A stretch of DNA of 35,577 nt from Fibrobacter sp. (GCA_024398815.1 JAKSIL010000028.1:1-35577), one strand, 5' to 3'. Positions 1 through 6,271 are shown, numbered from the stretch's first letter. Made by a program: numbers and translations. The notes: generated by a model from the sequence alone, not told the origin.

Positions 1-1
1 T

Positions 2-367
2 AATGGAAAATATTATTTTGTTCAGCATCAAGGAATATGCCCGGAAGGATGGCATATAATGAATGAAAATGAGTGGGTTGAAATATCTGAAAAGAGTAGC
101 CGTGATGTCGCCCTCTACATGGGCTCGAAGGTCGCCGGATTCGGCAGCAACAGCTATGGGTTATCGATATTGCCCGCCGGTGAGTGGAATTCTTTGGAAA
201 ATAGGTTTGAGGTCATTGCTGAATTTGCCATATATTGGACTTCGCAGCAACATCTAGAATATGAAGACTGTGCTTATGCTGCGATGATAACAACAAACGA
301 GTTCAATAGATCATCGAGAAGTGGAAAAGGTCAAGGTCTTTCTGTCCGTTGTGTGAAGAACTACTAG
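2..367 (+). CDS. FISUMP (TIGR02145) domain protein, C-terminal part, 5' end outside window
   Basis: The reading frame is open from base 2, so the gene begins outside the window and the ATG at 59 is internal. The visible 121 residues begin NGKYYFVQHQGICPEGWH. CPEGWH followed shortly by an EW pair, then SYGLSILPAGEW, an aromatic YW segment and the terminal GLSVRCVK are the hallmarks of the Fibrobacter major paralogous domain, a family of usually exported or lipid-anchored proteins found in many copies in Fibrobacter and of unknown biochemical function. Only this domain is visible, so any signal peptide or partner domain lies to the left. The frame ends at TAG 365-367. The family call is secure from the motif string; the function is not known. 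Confidence 0.85.
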   Translation, partial: NGKYYFVQHQGICPEGWHIMNENEWVEISEKSSRDVALYMGSKVAGFGSNSYGLSILPAGEWNSLENRFEVIAEFAIYWTSQQHLEYEDCAYAAMITTNEFNRSSRSGKGQGLSVRCVKNY

Positions 368-406
368 TTCTTTACAACCTTCAACAAAAAAGTTTAACAA
401 AAATCA

Positions 407-425
407 GGGTTATGCCAAATAACCC
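407..425 (+). other. Hairpin just upstream of the LEPR-XLL micro-ORF
   Basis: GGGTTAT (407-413) and ATAACCC (419-425) form a perfect 7-bp stem with a 5-nt loop. It sits between the FISUMP stop codon and the Shine-Dalgarno sequence at 428-435. No T-run follows, so it is not a standard terminator. It could be a weak terminator, an mRNA stabiliser or a translational control element. Confidence 0.4.
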
Positions 426-439
426 ATAGGGAGGGACTT

Positions 440-538
440 ATGTCCAAGAAGAATATTAAGGGTGATAAGAAGAAAAACAACCGCAAGAATTACAAAATCG
501 AGTCTCTCGAACCGAGACTCTTGATGGACGCCAATTAG
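440..538 (+). CDS. Orphan 32-residue LEPR-XLL micro-ORF
   Basis: ATG 440 is preceded by a strong Shine-Dalgarno (AGGGAGGG at 428-435, 4-nt gap). The frame runs 32 codons to TAG 536-538. The product is a Lys/Asn-rich basic start followed by YKIESLEPRLLMDAN. ESLEPRLLMDA matches the LEPR-XLL motif, which is known as a short N-terminal segment of very large exported or adhesin-like proteins. Here a stop falls directly after the motif, and no frame downstream continues into a large protein. It could be a relic of a giant surface-protein gene whose body was lost, a nonsense-truncated gene, or a free-standing signal-like peptide. The motif and the SD are seen directly; expression is inferred. Confidence 0.6.
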   Translation: MSKKNIKGDKKKNNRKNYKIESLEPRLLMDAN

Positions 539-884
539 GATGTCTGTCAAATTTAATTTGAAATTTTTTGTAAGGGGACTTGACGCCGGCAAATTTTGTA
601 TTTATATTTGTTAGTGAACAAATGAGTAGTTTGTGTTCTTTGTTCCCCCGCCGGTGAGGTTTCACACGGCTTTCATGCAGCGAATGCTGCATTTTGTACT
701 TCGGCGGTCTGTGCGCCAGGGGCTTCGGCTCCGCGGCAGAACGGGCCTTTCTATGGAGAGGGCGCTCTCCCACGTAAATGCCGCAAGTCTTGCTATATGG
801 TTCAGTCCGTCGCTTTCAAGCGTGTAGCGACAGGAGGAAAAATGGGCAGAATCCTCGGTTCAGCAATAAAAAACGATATGATTC
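539..884. other. 346-base intergenic region with multiple hairpins, candidate structured RNA
   Basis: No convincing gene is visible here. Several strong stem-loops cluster between about 640 and 830: ATGCAGC/GCTGCAT (675-692), GGGGC-TTCG-GCTCC (719-732, a cUUCGg tetraloop), GGAGAG/CTCTCC (755-770), and GCGGCA (733-738) pairing with TGCCGC (779-784) to enclose the previous stem. CGCTT/AAGCG lies near 811-822. I looked for signatures of RNase P RNA, tmRNA, SRP RNA, 6S RNA and common riboswitches and recognised none. A 25-codon frame (842-916) with AGGAGG at 832-837 follows. The structure could belong to an unannotated ncRNA or a leader; orientation is unproven. Confidence 0.35.
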
Positions 885-1775
885 TTACATCCGGGCGGCT
901 TTCGCGCGGCGTCTAAAGTGCTCAATGAGCGGGGCTACGGTATCCTTGAAGTCGTCGTGGGTCTCGATGCGCACAAAGTCGATGGACATGCGCTGGAAGA
1001 GTTCCTTCACGGCCTTGCCCTGGCGCTTTGCTTCGCGGGCGAACGCTTCGCGGAAGGCGGCGTCGCCGGTATCTATCAAGAGCGTCTCGCCGGTTTCGGG
1101 GTCTTCGAGTTCCACGAGGCCTGCGGGCGGCAACTGCATTTCGCGCGGGTCCACCACGGAGACCGCAAGCACGTCGTGGCGTTTGCGAAGAATCTTGAAT
1201 GCGTTTTCGAATCCTTCGTCCAAGAAGTCGCTCATCACCACGACCACGGCACGACGGTTCAAAATCTTGCCCGCGTATTCCAGCGCCACTTGCGTATTCG
1301 TGCCGTGGTGCTGCGGCTTGAAGTAAAGAATTTCGCGAATCAGCCGCAGCACGTGCTTGCGGCCTTTCTCGGGCGGAATGAAAAGTTCCACCTGGTCGGT
1401 GTAAATGAGCAGGCCGACCTTGTCGTTATTCTTGATGGCGGCGAATGCGAGCAGTGCGGTGAGAGTCGCCATGACTTCGCCTTTCATTTGCTTGCTGCTA
1501 CCGAATTCGGAACTGCTACTTGCGTCGACCATCAAAAGCATGGTCATTTCGCGCTCTTCGATGAACTTCTTCACATACGGCGTGCCGGTTCGTGCGGTCA
1601 CGTTCCAGTCGATGGTACGCACGTCGTCGCCCGGCATGTATTCGCGGACTTCGCTGAACTCCATACCGTTCCCCTTGAAGGAACTGTGGTAGGCGCCGGT
1701 CATCACGGTGTCGAGTGTGCCGCGAACGCTGAGTTCGATGCGGCTGACGGTTTTTAAGACTTCTTTATCGAGCAT
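885..1775 (-). CDS. DUF58 (vWA-like) domain protein
   Basis: This 296-residue protein carries the DUF58 signature: GxGxEFSEVREYMPGDDVRTIDW at about residues 36-58, then RxGxPYVKKFIEEREMT and a von Willebrand A-like strand with a partial metal-site motif (VDASSSS). DUF58 proteins are typically encoded beside MoxR AAA+ ATPases and BatA/B-type vWA proteins and are thought to act in envelope or stress-related complex assembly; no such partner is in this window. I chose MLDKEVLKTV as the start, because the 17 upstream in-frame residues would run through an AT-rich leader and DUF58 proteins usually start close to this point. The Shine-Dalgarno is weak (AAAGG). The upstream region holds the 11-16-11 inverted-repeat array. 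The family is secure, the molecular role is not. Confidence 0.88.
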   Translation of the reverse strand: MLDKEVLKTVSRIELSVRGTLDTVMTGAYHSSFKGNGMEFSEVREYMPGDDVRTIDWNVTARTGTPYVKKFIEEREMTMLLMVDASSSSEFGSSKQMKGEVMATLTALLAFAAIKNNDKVGLLIYTDQVELFIPPEKGRKHVLRLIREILYFKPQHHGTNTQVALEYAGKILNRRAVVVVMSDFLDEGFENAFKILRKRHDVLAVSVVDPREMQLPPAGLVELEDPETGETLLIDTGDAAFREAFAREAKRQGKAVKELFQRMSIDFVRIETHDDFKDTVAPLIEHFRRRAKAARM

Positions 1776-1839
1776 GTTTTGCCTTTTACGAGGAACAATA
1801 TACAAAAAAAGCTGCGAAAAAAGCAATAAAGCGCGAATT

Positions 1840-2025
1840 CACCCACTAAACATCGAAAAAAGCCGATTTGGTGGGTGCGTTTTTTTGCAAAACACCCACT
1901 AAAATAACGGTAACCATAATTTAGTGGGTGCGTCCGCTTGCGAACGAAGCAAAATTACCCGTATTTGTTACACACAAACTAATTTTTCACCCACTAAATG
2001 ACGATGAATTTCAATTTAGTGGGTG
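1840..2025. repeat. Array of three inverted repeats with 11-bp arms and constant 16-nt loops
   Basis: CACCCACTAAA occurs at 1840-1850, 1893-1903 and 1988-1998. Its reverse complement TTTAGTGGGTG occurs at 1867-1877 (one mismatch, TTTGGTGGGTG), 1920-1930 and 2015-2025. Each pair is separated by exactly 16 nt of unrelated sequence, giving three 38-bp units. Gaps between units are 15 and 57 bp. The array lies between the Hsp20 terminator and the start of the DUF58 gene, so it occupies that gene's upstream region. It could be a multi-site operator, a family of REP/BIME-like palindromes, or hairpins acting in RNA. Confidence 0.9.
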
Positions 2026-2079
2026 TTTTGGGGCGGACAACTGGTGTTTTGGGGCGGACAACTGGTGTTTTGGAGCGAA
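2023..2079. repeat. 21-bp tandem repeat, about 2.7 copies
   Basis: A 21-bp unit beginning GTGTTTTGGGGCGGACAAC is perfectly repeated at 2023-2043 and 2044-2064, with a partial diverged third copy at 2065-2079. The first copy starts inside the right arm of the third inverted repeat, so the two repeat systems touch. No gene is read through it convincingly. Confidence 0.9.
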
Positions 2080-2083
2080 TCAT

Positions 2084-2116
2084 GAAAAAAGTCCCGGGCG
2101 TTGCTGCCCGGGACTT
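2084..2116 (-). terminator. Rho-independent terminator of the hsp20 gene
   Basis: AAGTCCCGGGC (2089-2099) and GCCCGGGACTT (2106-2116) form a perfect 11-bp stem with a 6-nt loop. On the minus strand it is followed by a run of six T. It lies 60 bases downstream of the hsp20 stop and also insulates the DUF58 gene from hsp20 transcription. Confidence 0.9.
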
Positions 2117-2177
2117 GGTGTTCTAAGGAGTACGATGAAAGGAAAAAGTTTTTGCGCCGTTTGCGCGATTGTGCCGT

Positions 2178-2555
2178 TTAGCCGATGTTCAACTTGCGAG
2201 CCGCGGTCTGCTGCTTCTTCGAAAGCGAGAAGGTGAGGATTCCGTTCTCGAGCGAGACCTTGATGTTCTCGGTGTCGATATCGTCGGCGAGGCGGAAGTT
2301 GCGTTCGTAGGTGAACTTCTCCTCTTTGCGGGTGCGGGTCGCCTTCACGGTGAGGATGTTCTTTTCGACCTGTACGTCGAGGTCCTCTTTCTTGACGCCC
2401 GGCAGTTCGACTTCGAGCACGAATCCGTTCTCGACTTCGTAGTAGTCGGCCTTGGGCGTGTAGGTGCATTCGCATTTGGAGCCTGCGGCGTTCAGGCTGT
2501 CGATGAAGTTCTGGATGCCGTAGAAAGCGTTGGGGAGAATTTGTGCGTTCATCAT
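2178..2555 (-). CDS. Small heat-shock protein, Hsp20/alpha-crystallin family
   Basis: The 125-residue protein fits a bacterial small heat-shock protein, an ATP-independent cytoplasmic holdase that oligomerises and keeps unfolding proteins soluble. The alpha-crystallin domain begins near residue 34 (PKADYYEVENGFVLEVELPG). It includes the ELPGVKKEDLDVQVEKN strand-loop and ends with the family's conserved ENGILTFSLSK (GxLxxxxPK-like, here with Ser for Pro). The C-terminal extension is short and basic. Start: ATG 2555 has GAGGT 7 nt upstream; the adjacent second ATG is less well spaced. It forms a single-gene unit with its own terminator, and a sigma-54-like element lies upstream. Confidence 0.92.
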   Translation of the reverse strand: MMNAQILPNAFYGIQNFIDSLNAAGSKCECTYTPKADYYEVENGFVLEVELPGVKKEDLDVQVEKNILTVKATRTRKEEKFTYERNFRLADDIDTENIKVSLENGILTFSLSKKQQTAARKLNIG

Positions 2556-2628
2556 AATTGTTACCTCTTTGGTTGCGGGTCTCGGTGTTTCCGGAGGGCC
2601 CTTTGTTTTTTGTTTTCGCTAGTCTATA

Positions 2629-2644
2629 AGCGAAGACCGTGCCA
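2629..2644 (-). promoter_or_regulatory. Sigma-54-like -24/-12 element upstream of hsp20
   Basis: On the minus strand TGGCAC is followed by five bases and TCGCT. The sigma-54 consensus is TGGCAC-N5-TTGCW, so only one base of the -12 element departs. It lies about 75 bases upstream of the hsp20 start codon. An upstream activator site was not recognised. A chance match is possible. Confidence 0.35.
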
Positions 2645-2699
2645 AAAGGGGCGCGTGCGTGCCGAATTTTTCGAGGACTATGGCGGGATTTTTGAAAAT

Positions 2700-2840
2700 T
2701 GCTGATTTTTAACGAAAAACGGCATTTTTCAAGGGCTCGGTTTTTGCTTTGCCCGAGCCGATGCGTTTAATGCATTTCATAACGGAGCGGTCCCTGTTTC
2801 GCTTGCGAAACAGCGCCCTTTTCAATCTGAAATCCGGGAG
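2700..2840. other. Non-coding stretch between hsp20 and the esterase terminator, with two hairpins
   Basis: No gene is supported here. GGCTCGG (2734-2740) pairs with CCGAGCC (2753-2759), and CTGTTTCG (2794-2801) pairs perfectly with CGAAACAG (2806-2813) around a 4-nt loop. Neither is followed by a T-run on either strand, so they are not typical terminators. Together with the sigma-54-like site and the esterase terminator they account for the gap 2556-2913. Confidence 0.4.
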
Positions 2841-2877
2841 AAAAAGGAAACGGCCCCCGTTTGTCACGGGAGCCGTT
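2841..2877 (-). terminator. Terminator of the esterase gene
   Basis: ACGGCCCCCGT (2850-2860) and ACGGGAGCCGT (2866-2876) form an 11-bp stem with one mismatch and a 5-nt loop. On the minus strand it is followed by a T-rich tract corresponding to 2841-2845. It lies about 40 bases past the esterase stop. Confidence 0.8.
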
Positions 2878-2913
2878 CTGGGTTTGGTTATGGAGACTTG
2901 TCAGATAGTTCTG

Positions 2914-4545
2914 TTAGAACTGTTCGAAGAATTCCTTGACCATCTTCGGAACCCAGGAGTTGCGCCAGTTGCCGTCGTCGTTGGCCGTCCACTGGTGCGG
3001 ACCGCTCCAGGTGCAGAACTTGACAGGGAAGCGTTCGTCGACGTTCTTGAAATCATAGCAGTCGTGGCCTCTGCCGCTGTAATTCGGTACGCTTTCGCTG
3101 CTGGCGTCGGTGAATTGACTATCGCCGTCGGAAGCCTTGCCGTTGTTCTTGAGAATTCTCTTGACGGCACTGTCTTTTGCTCTGCTGTACTCGCACATGT
3201 TGTCGTTCGTGCCATGGACGCCCATCCAGGCGATGGGCTTGCCGGCGTTTTCTGGCAGGTAGATGTTGTAGTCGGCCACTGCGTACACGGCGACTGCGCG
3301 AAGGCGATGCTGGAAAGACTGGGCGAGGGAATTGCTGAACATGGCACCGAAGCTGAAGCCTGTGGCGAACACGCGGGAGGTGTCGATGCAGTAGTTGTCT
3401 TCCATGTGGGTGATCAGGGCGTCGATGAACTTGTGGTCGGCTTCGCCCTTGGTCCACATGCCAGAATCGTCACCCTGGGGTGCTACGAAAATGTAGTTGC
3501 CTTCCTTGTCGAGTTCCAATTGACCATAGTACGGGGAGGGATGGTCCTGGTTCACGTTCACCCAGGTGGCGAAGTGGTTGGAACTGCTGCCCATGCAGTG
3601 GTTTGCGAAAAGCAATTTGTAGGGTTTGTTCTTGTCGTAGTTCTTGGGGAAGGTGACGTAGTACGTGCGGTTGTCGTTGCCGACCTTGATGCTGAACTGC
3701 TGTGCATCGAGATTGCAGGTGCCTCCGGCTTGGGGGTTTTCTGGGTTGCACTGGTACTGAATGGTTCCCTTGAGCACTCCGTCCTTGCCGCAACCCTTAC
3801 TCGGGCGCGGGTTGTTGCCTAAAGCGTAGCCGAACTTGTAGGTCTTTTCCTTGGGTGCGCTCTTGGTGAGTTTCAGGGCGACGGTCGTGTCGAGCGTTCC
3901 GAGAGGAATGCTCAGGGTGTCGAAGCCTTCGGCAACCACGGTGAGGGTTTCACCCGGCGTGACGGCCTTCATGAGGGCGTTGCCGGATGCCTGCAGCGTG
4001 CTGCTGTAGTGGCCGTTGGTGGTGAACTTGAATGACTGGGATGCGCTTCCGACGCGAACCTTGGCGAGATACATGCCTTGGTTCTTGATGCCGTTGCGAA
4101 GATCGAGTGTACCTGCACCCTGGAGGGTTTTGTTCATGACCTGGTTTCCCATCATGTCAAAAATCTTGACCTGGACGGGTGCGGTGCTGCTCTGAGAGAA
4201 AGAGAGAATTCCGTTGTTGATGCTGACAAAGCCCGGGGTGTAAACTCCCTTGATTGCTTCTGTGCCCGGAACGACTCCCGGTTGACTTGGGTCTGTACCT
4301 GGCTGGCTCGGATCTGTGCCTGGCTGGCTCGGGTCGACTACTGTGGCTTCGTCTTCGTGAATCGTGAACTTGCCGGAAGCATCCGTTTTTGCGGATTTCC
4401 CTTCCTTCAGCAAGCTGACGTTTGCGCCGCTAACAGCCTGACCGCCTTCATCGGAAACGGTCCCTTCGACTGTATAGGCAAATGCTGTTGAACTTAAGGC
4501 AGCTACAACTGCTGCCAGCCCAAATGAAAGCTTGATTCCTTTCAT
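2914..4545 (-). CDS. Secreted CE1-like (feruloyl/acetylxylan-type) esterase with internal sorting-type module
   Basis: The 543-residue exported hydrolase is most likely a carbohydrate esterase removing acyl or feruloyl groups from hemicellulose. A signal peptide (1-23, ending AFA) is followed by a carboxypeptidase-regulatory-like beta-domain (about 25-65) and a linker with three DPSQPG(T/V) repeats (71-91). Next comes a beta-module, KIFDMMGNQVM at about 128-137, that closely resembles the C-terminal module of the GH9 enzyme at 15984. The alpha/beta hydrolase domain runs from about 235 to 543. The nucleophile elbow is GFSFG (Ser398), with likely Asp448 (GTND) and His517 (GPHQW). Cysteines are abundant, as in exported enzymes. 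ATG 4545 has GGAG 7 nt upstream. The substrate is inferred; polyester depolymerase-like activity is an alternative within the same fold. Confidence 0.85.
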   Translation of the reverse strand: MKGIKLSFGLAAVVAALSSTAFAYTVEGTVSDEGGQAVSGANVSLLKEGKSAKTDASGKFTIHEDEATVVDPSQPGTDPSQPGTDPSQPGVVPGTEAIKGVYTPGFVSINNGILSFSQSSTAPVQVKIFDMMGNQVMNKTLQGAGTLDLRNGIKNQGMYLAKVRVGSASQSFKFTTNGHYSSTLQASGNALMKAVTPGETLTVVAEGFDTLSIPLGTLDTTVALKLTKSAPKEKTYKFGYALGNNPRPSKGCGKDGVLKGTIQYQCNPENPQAGGTCNLDAQQFSIKVGNDNRTYYVTFPKNYDKNKPYKLLFANHCMGSSSNHFATWVNVNQDHPSPYYGQLELDKEGNYIFVAPQGDDSGMWTKGEADHKFIDALITHMEDNYCIDTSRVFATGFSFGAMFSNSLAQSFQHRLRAVAVYAVADYNIYLPENAGKPIAWMGVHGTNDNMCEYSRAKDSAVKRILKNNGKASDGDSQFTDASSESVPNYSGRGHDCYDFKNVDERFPVKFCTWSGPHQWTANDDGNWRNSWVPKMVKEFFEQF

Positions 4546-4608
4546 TTCACTACTCCTTTATTTTTTTACAACCCACCCCAGCCATAATCTAAATTTTGAT
4601 ACGCTTTA

Positions 4609-4651
4609 AAGGACTATATATAGGTCCTTCGCTGTGGACAATTTATCCACG
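4609..4651. promoter_or_regulatory. Palindrome and two DnaA-box-like 9-mers upstream of the esterase
   Basis: AAGGAC (4609-4614) and GTCCTT (4624-4629) flank a TATATATAG core. Just beyond lie TGTGGACAA (4633-4641) and TTATCCACG (4643-4651), each an 8/9 match to the DnaA box (TTATCCACA) and in opposite orientation. They form a GTGGA/TCCAC inverted repeat. A run of eight G follows at 4676-4683. The elements fall in the esterase upstream region, so they are likely regulatory if functional. Confidence 0.3.
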
Positions 4652-4760
4652 AATTTGTAAACAAAAAGAAACATAGGGGGGGGCTGGGCATTTCTTGAAA
4701 CGTGGCTTTTAAAATGGTTCAAGCCGAGGCGAAAAGATTGCCCAAGACAATGGATGGAAT

Positions 4761-6053
4761 TTAGTCCAAATGGCCCTGGTAGAGTTCCAGGAGCTGGCGA
4801 GCCAACAGGCTTGTGTATTTGGCGTTTGTGAGCGTGACCTGGGCTTTTTCCAGGTTGTTCTTTTGGGTCAAGAAGTCGGTGTAGGTGAGGGCTCCAGCAT
4901 TGCGCTGCTCCTCGGCGACTTTCAAAGCCTCGGTTTCGGCTTCGACTTGCAGGATGGCGGCCTTCCACTGCATGTCGGCGCTTACGGCGTTTAAATACAG
5001 CTTCTCGATGTTGTTTTCGATGTTTTTCGCCGTCTCTTGCATGCTGACTTGCGTTTCGGCCTCGCTCACCTGCGAAAGCAATACTTTGTTCGTAGTGGCT
5101 CCACCGTCGATGATGGGAATGTTTATCCCGAGCGAGATGGAGTTCTGCCAGCCGTACTTGAGCTGGTCGCCGTAGGCGCCCGATTCCCAGGCCTGGAGCC
5201 CTGTGCTGGAGTTCGCACCGAGTGTTACCGTGATGGAATTTCCCTTGCCGGCGACCTGGGTGTTCTTTTGCGCGGCCTTCACCGAGATGCTGTCGGACTT
5301 AAGCCCGGGGTGTGCCTCACGCGTGTTTTTTTGCAATTCCTGGAGCGAGGGGAGCGGTTCCAGGGAGTCGGGACTTGCGGTGCCCGTCTCGGGTGATACG
5401 ATATCGAATTCCTCGGTTTCGGGAAGCTCCAAAAGCTGTCGGAGCGTTGTCTTGGAGGTGCTTACGTTCAGTTCGGCGGTGAGTTCGGCTGCCTGCTTTT
5501 GCAAAATGTTCGACTGTGATTGGGTCAGGTCCTTTTTGGTGATGGACCCGGCTTCGTAGAGCTTGCCGTAGTATTCGAATTCCGCCTGCGCCAGTTCAAC
5601 GGAGGCCTTTGCCGTTTTAAGATTTTCGGCGGCGGCCAAGAGGCTCATGAAGGCGTTCAATACGCTTTCTTGCACGGAACGCTCCGTCTGCTTCGTTTCG
5701 AGTTCGGCGGCCTGTTTCGACAGTTGCTTGGCTTCGACGGTGAGACTTGTGGAGCCTCCGTCCCACAAGGTGTACGAACCTGAAATGCCGAGGCTTAGGC
5801 GGTAGTGGTCTTCGTTGTCTACAAACGGATGGTCGAAAAGAGAATTGCTGATGGAGGCGCTTACGGTCGGATAGTTCCCGGACTTGGCCTGCTTGATGCT
5901 GATGTCGGCGGACTGCTCGCGGAGCTTGGCCGATTCCAGCTGGAGGCTTTTCTGCTTGGCTTGCTTTAGGCATGCGTCAAGAGTCCATGCCGATTCGGCG
6001 TGCAAAAACGCTGTAGCGCACAGGATTCCGAGTATTGCGACTTTTGACTTCAT
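4761..6053 (-). CDS. TolC-like outer-membrane efflux protein
   Basis: This 430-residue protein belongs to the outer membrane factor family (OEP/TolC), trimeric channels that complete tripartite efflux pumps or type I secretion systems. A signal peptide (start MKSKVAILG, cleavage after about LHA) is followed by two homologous halves, each with long Ala/Glu/Gln-rich helices and a short beta-barrel strand pair. These pairs are SLGISGSYTLWDGG in the first half and SISLGINIPIIDGG in the second, the usual OEP duplication. I chose the internal Met because the signal peptide starts there; neither candidate start has a good Shine-Dalgarno. No adaptor (HlyD/AcrA) lies beside it. The MacB-type ABC pair at 19380-21367 is a conceivable but distant partner. 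The family is secure, the substrate unknown. Confidence 0.88.
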   Translation of the reverse strand: MKSKVAILGILCATAFLHAESAWTLDACLKQAKQKSLQLESAKLREQSADISIKQAKSGNYPTVSASISNSLFDHPFVDNEDHYRLSLGISGSYTLWDGGSTSLTVEAKQLSKQAAELETKQTERSVQESVLNAFMSLLAAAENLKTAKASVELAQAEFEYYGKLYEAGSITKKDLTQSQSNILQKQAAELTAELNVSTSKTTLRQLLELPETEEFDIVSPETGTASPDSLEPLPSLQELQKNTREAHPGLKSDSISVKAAQKNTQVAGKGNSITVTLGANSSTGLQAWESGAYGDQLKYGWQNSISLGINIPIIDGGATTNKVLLSQVSEAETQVSMQETAKNIENNIEKLYLNAVSADMQWKAAILQVEAETEALKVAEEQRNAGALTYTDFLTQKNNLEKAQVTLTNAKYTSLLARQLLELYQGHLD

Positions 6054-6116
6054 GCCCTTTAGATGCCTTGGGGGTAAATTTCGTTGCGCCATAAGATAAC
6101 AAATTAGAGGCGAAAA

Positions 6117-6147
6117 GAAAAAAGGTCCGGCATAGCCAGACCTTTTT
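6117..6147 (-). terminator. Terminator of tRNA-Val
   Basis: On the minus strand AAGGTCTGGC and GCCGGACCTT (plus 6122-6131 and 6135-6144) pair over 10 bp with one G-T wobble and a 3-nt loop. A T-run follows (plus A-run 6118-6123). It starts 6 bases past the tRNA 3' end. Confidence 0.88.
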
Positions 6148-6150
6148 AAG

Positions 6151-6225
6151 TGGACGATATTGGATTTGAACCAATGACCTCTGCCGTGTGAAAGCAGCGC
6201 TCTAAACCAACTGAGCTAATCGTCC
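6151..6225 (-). tRNA. tRNA-Val (anticodon CAC)
   Basis: The 75-nt gene folds as a full cloverleaf. Acceptor GGACGAT/ATCGTCC is 7 bp with discriminator A. The D stem is GCTC/GAGC. The anticodon stem CTGCT/GGCAG encloses loop TTCACAC, giving anticodon CAC, which reads GTG valine codons. The variable loop is AGGTC, and the T arm is ATTGG-TTCAAAT-CCAAT. The 3' CCA is not encoded and would be added enzymatically. It is a stand-alone transcription unit with its own promoter and terminator. Confidence 0.95.
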
Positions 6226-6238
6226 AAAGACGGGGTCA

Positions 6239-6267
6239 AATGTATAAAATCATTTGACGCTTGTCAA
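6239..6267 (-). promoter_or_regulatory. Sigma-70-type promoter of tRNA-Val
   Basis: On the minus strand a perfect TTGACA (plus 6262-6267) is followed 17 bases later by TACATT (plus 6239-6244); TATACA at 15-base spacing overlaps it. This places the start about 8 bases upstream of the mature tRNA. The promoter fits in the 46 bases between the ptsN-like stop and the tRNA. Confidence 0.78.
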
Positions 6268-6271
6268 GGGA

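Noticed and set aside
539..884. RNase P RNA, tmRNA, SRP RNA, 6S RNA or a known riboswitch
   Set aside because: The conserved core strings of these families were not found; the region is listed only as a candidate structured RNA.
918..1757. 279-codon plus-strand frame
   Set aside because: His/Val-rich shadow of the DUF58 gene without a Shine-Dalgarno or family motif.
1840..2025. CRISPR-like array
   Set aside because: The repeats are only 11 bp, alternate in orientation, have 15-57 bp gaps, and no cas gene is present.
1928..2236. 102-codon frame through the 21-bp tandem repeats
   Set aside because: It crosses the Hsp20 terminator and antisense of the Hsp20 C-terminus; the repeated peptide is a by-product of a 21-bp period being a multiple of three.
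2749..3822. 357-codon plus-strand frame
   Set aside because: Shadow of the esterase gene and its terminator region; Val/Gly-rich with no recognisable domain.
4633..4651. Replication origin suggested by two DnaA-box-like sites
   Set aside because: There are only two imperfect boxes, no dnaA/dnaN/gidA neighbours and no cluster of boxes; it is kept only as a possible regulatory site.
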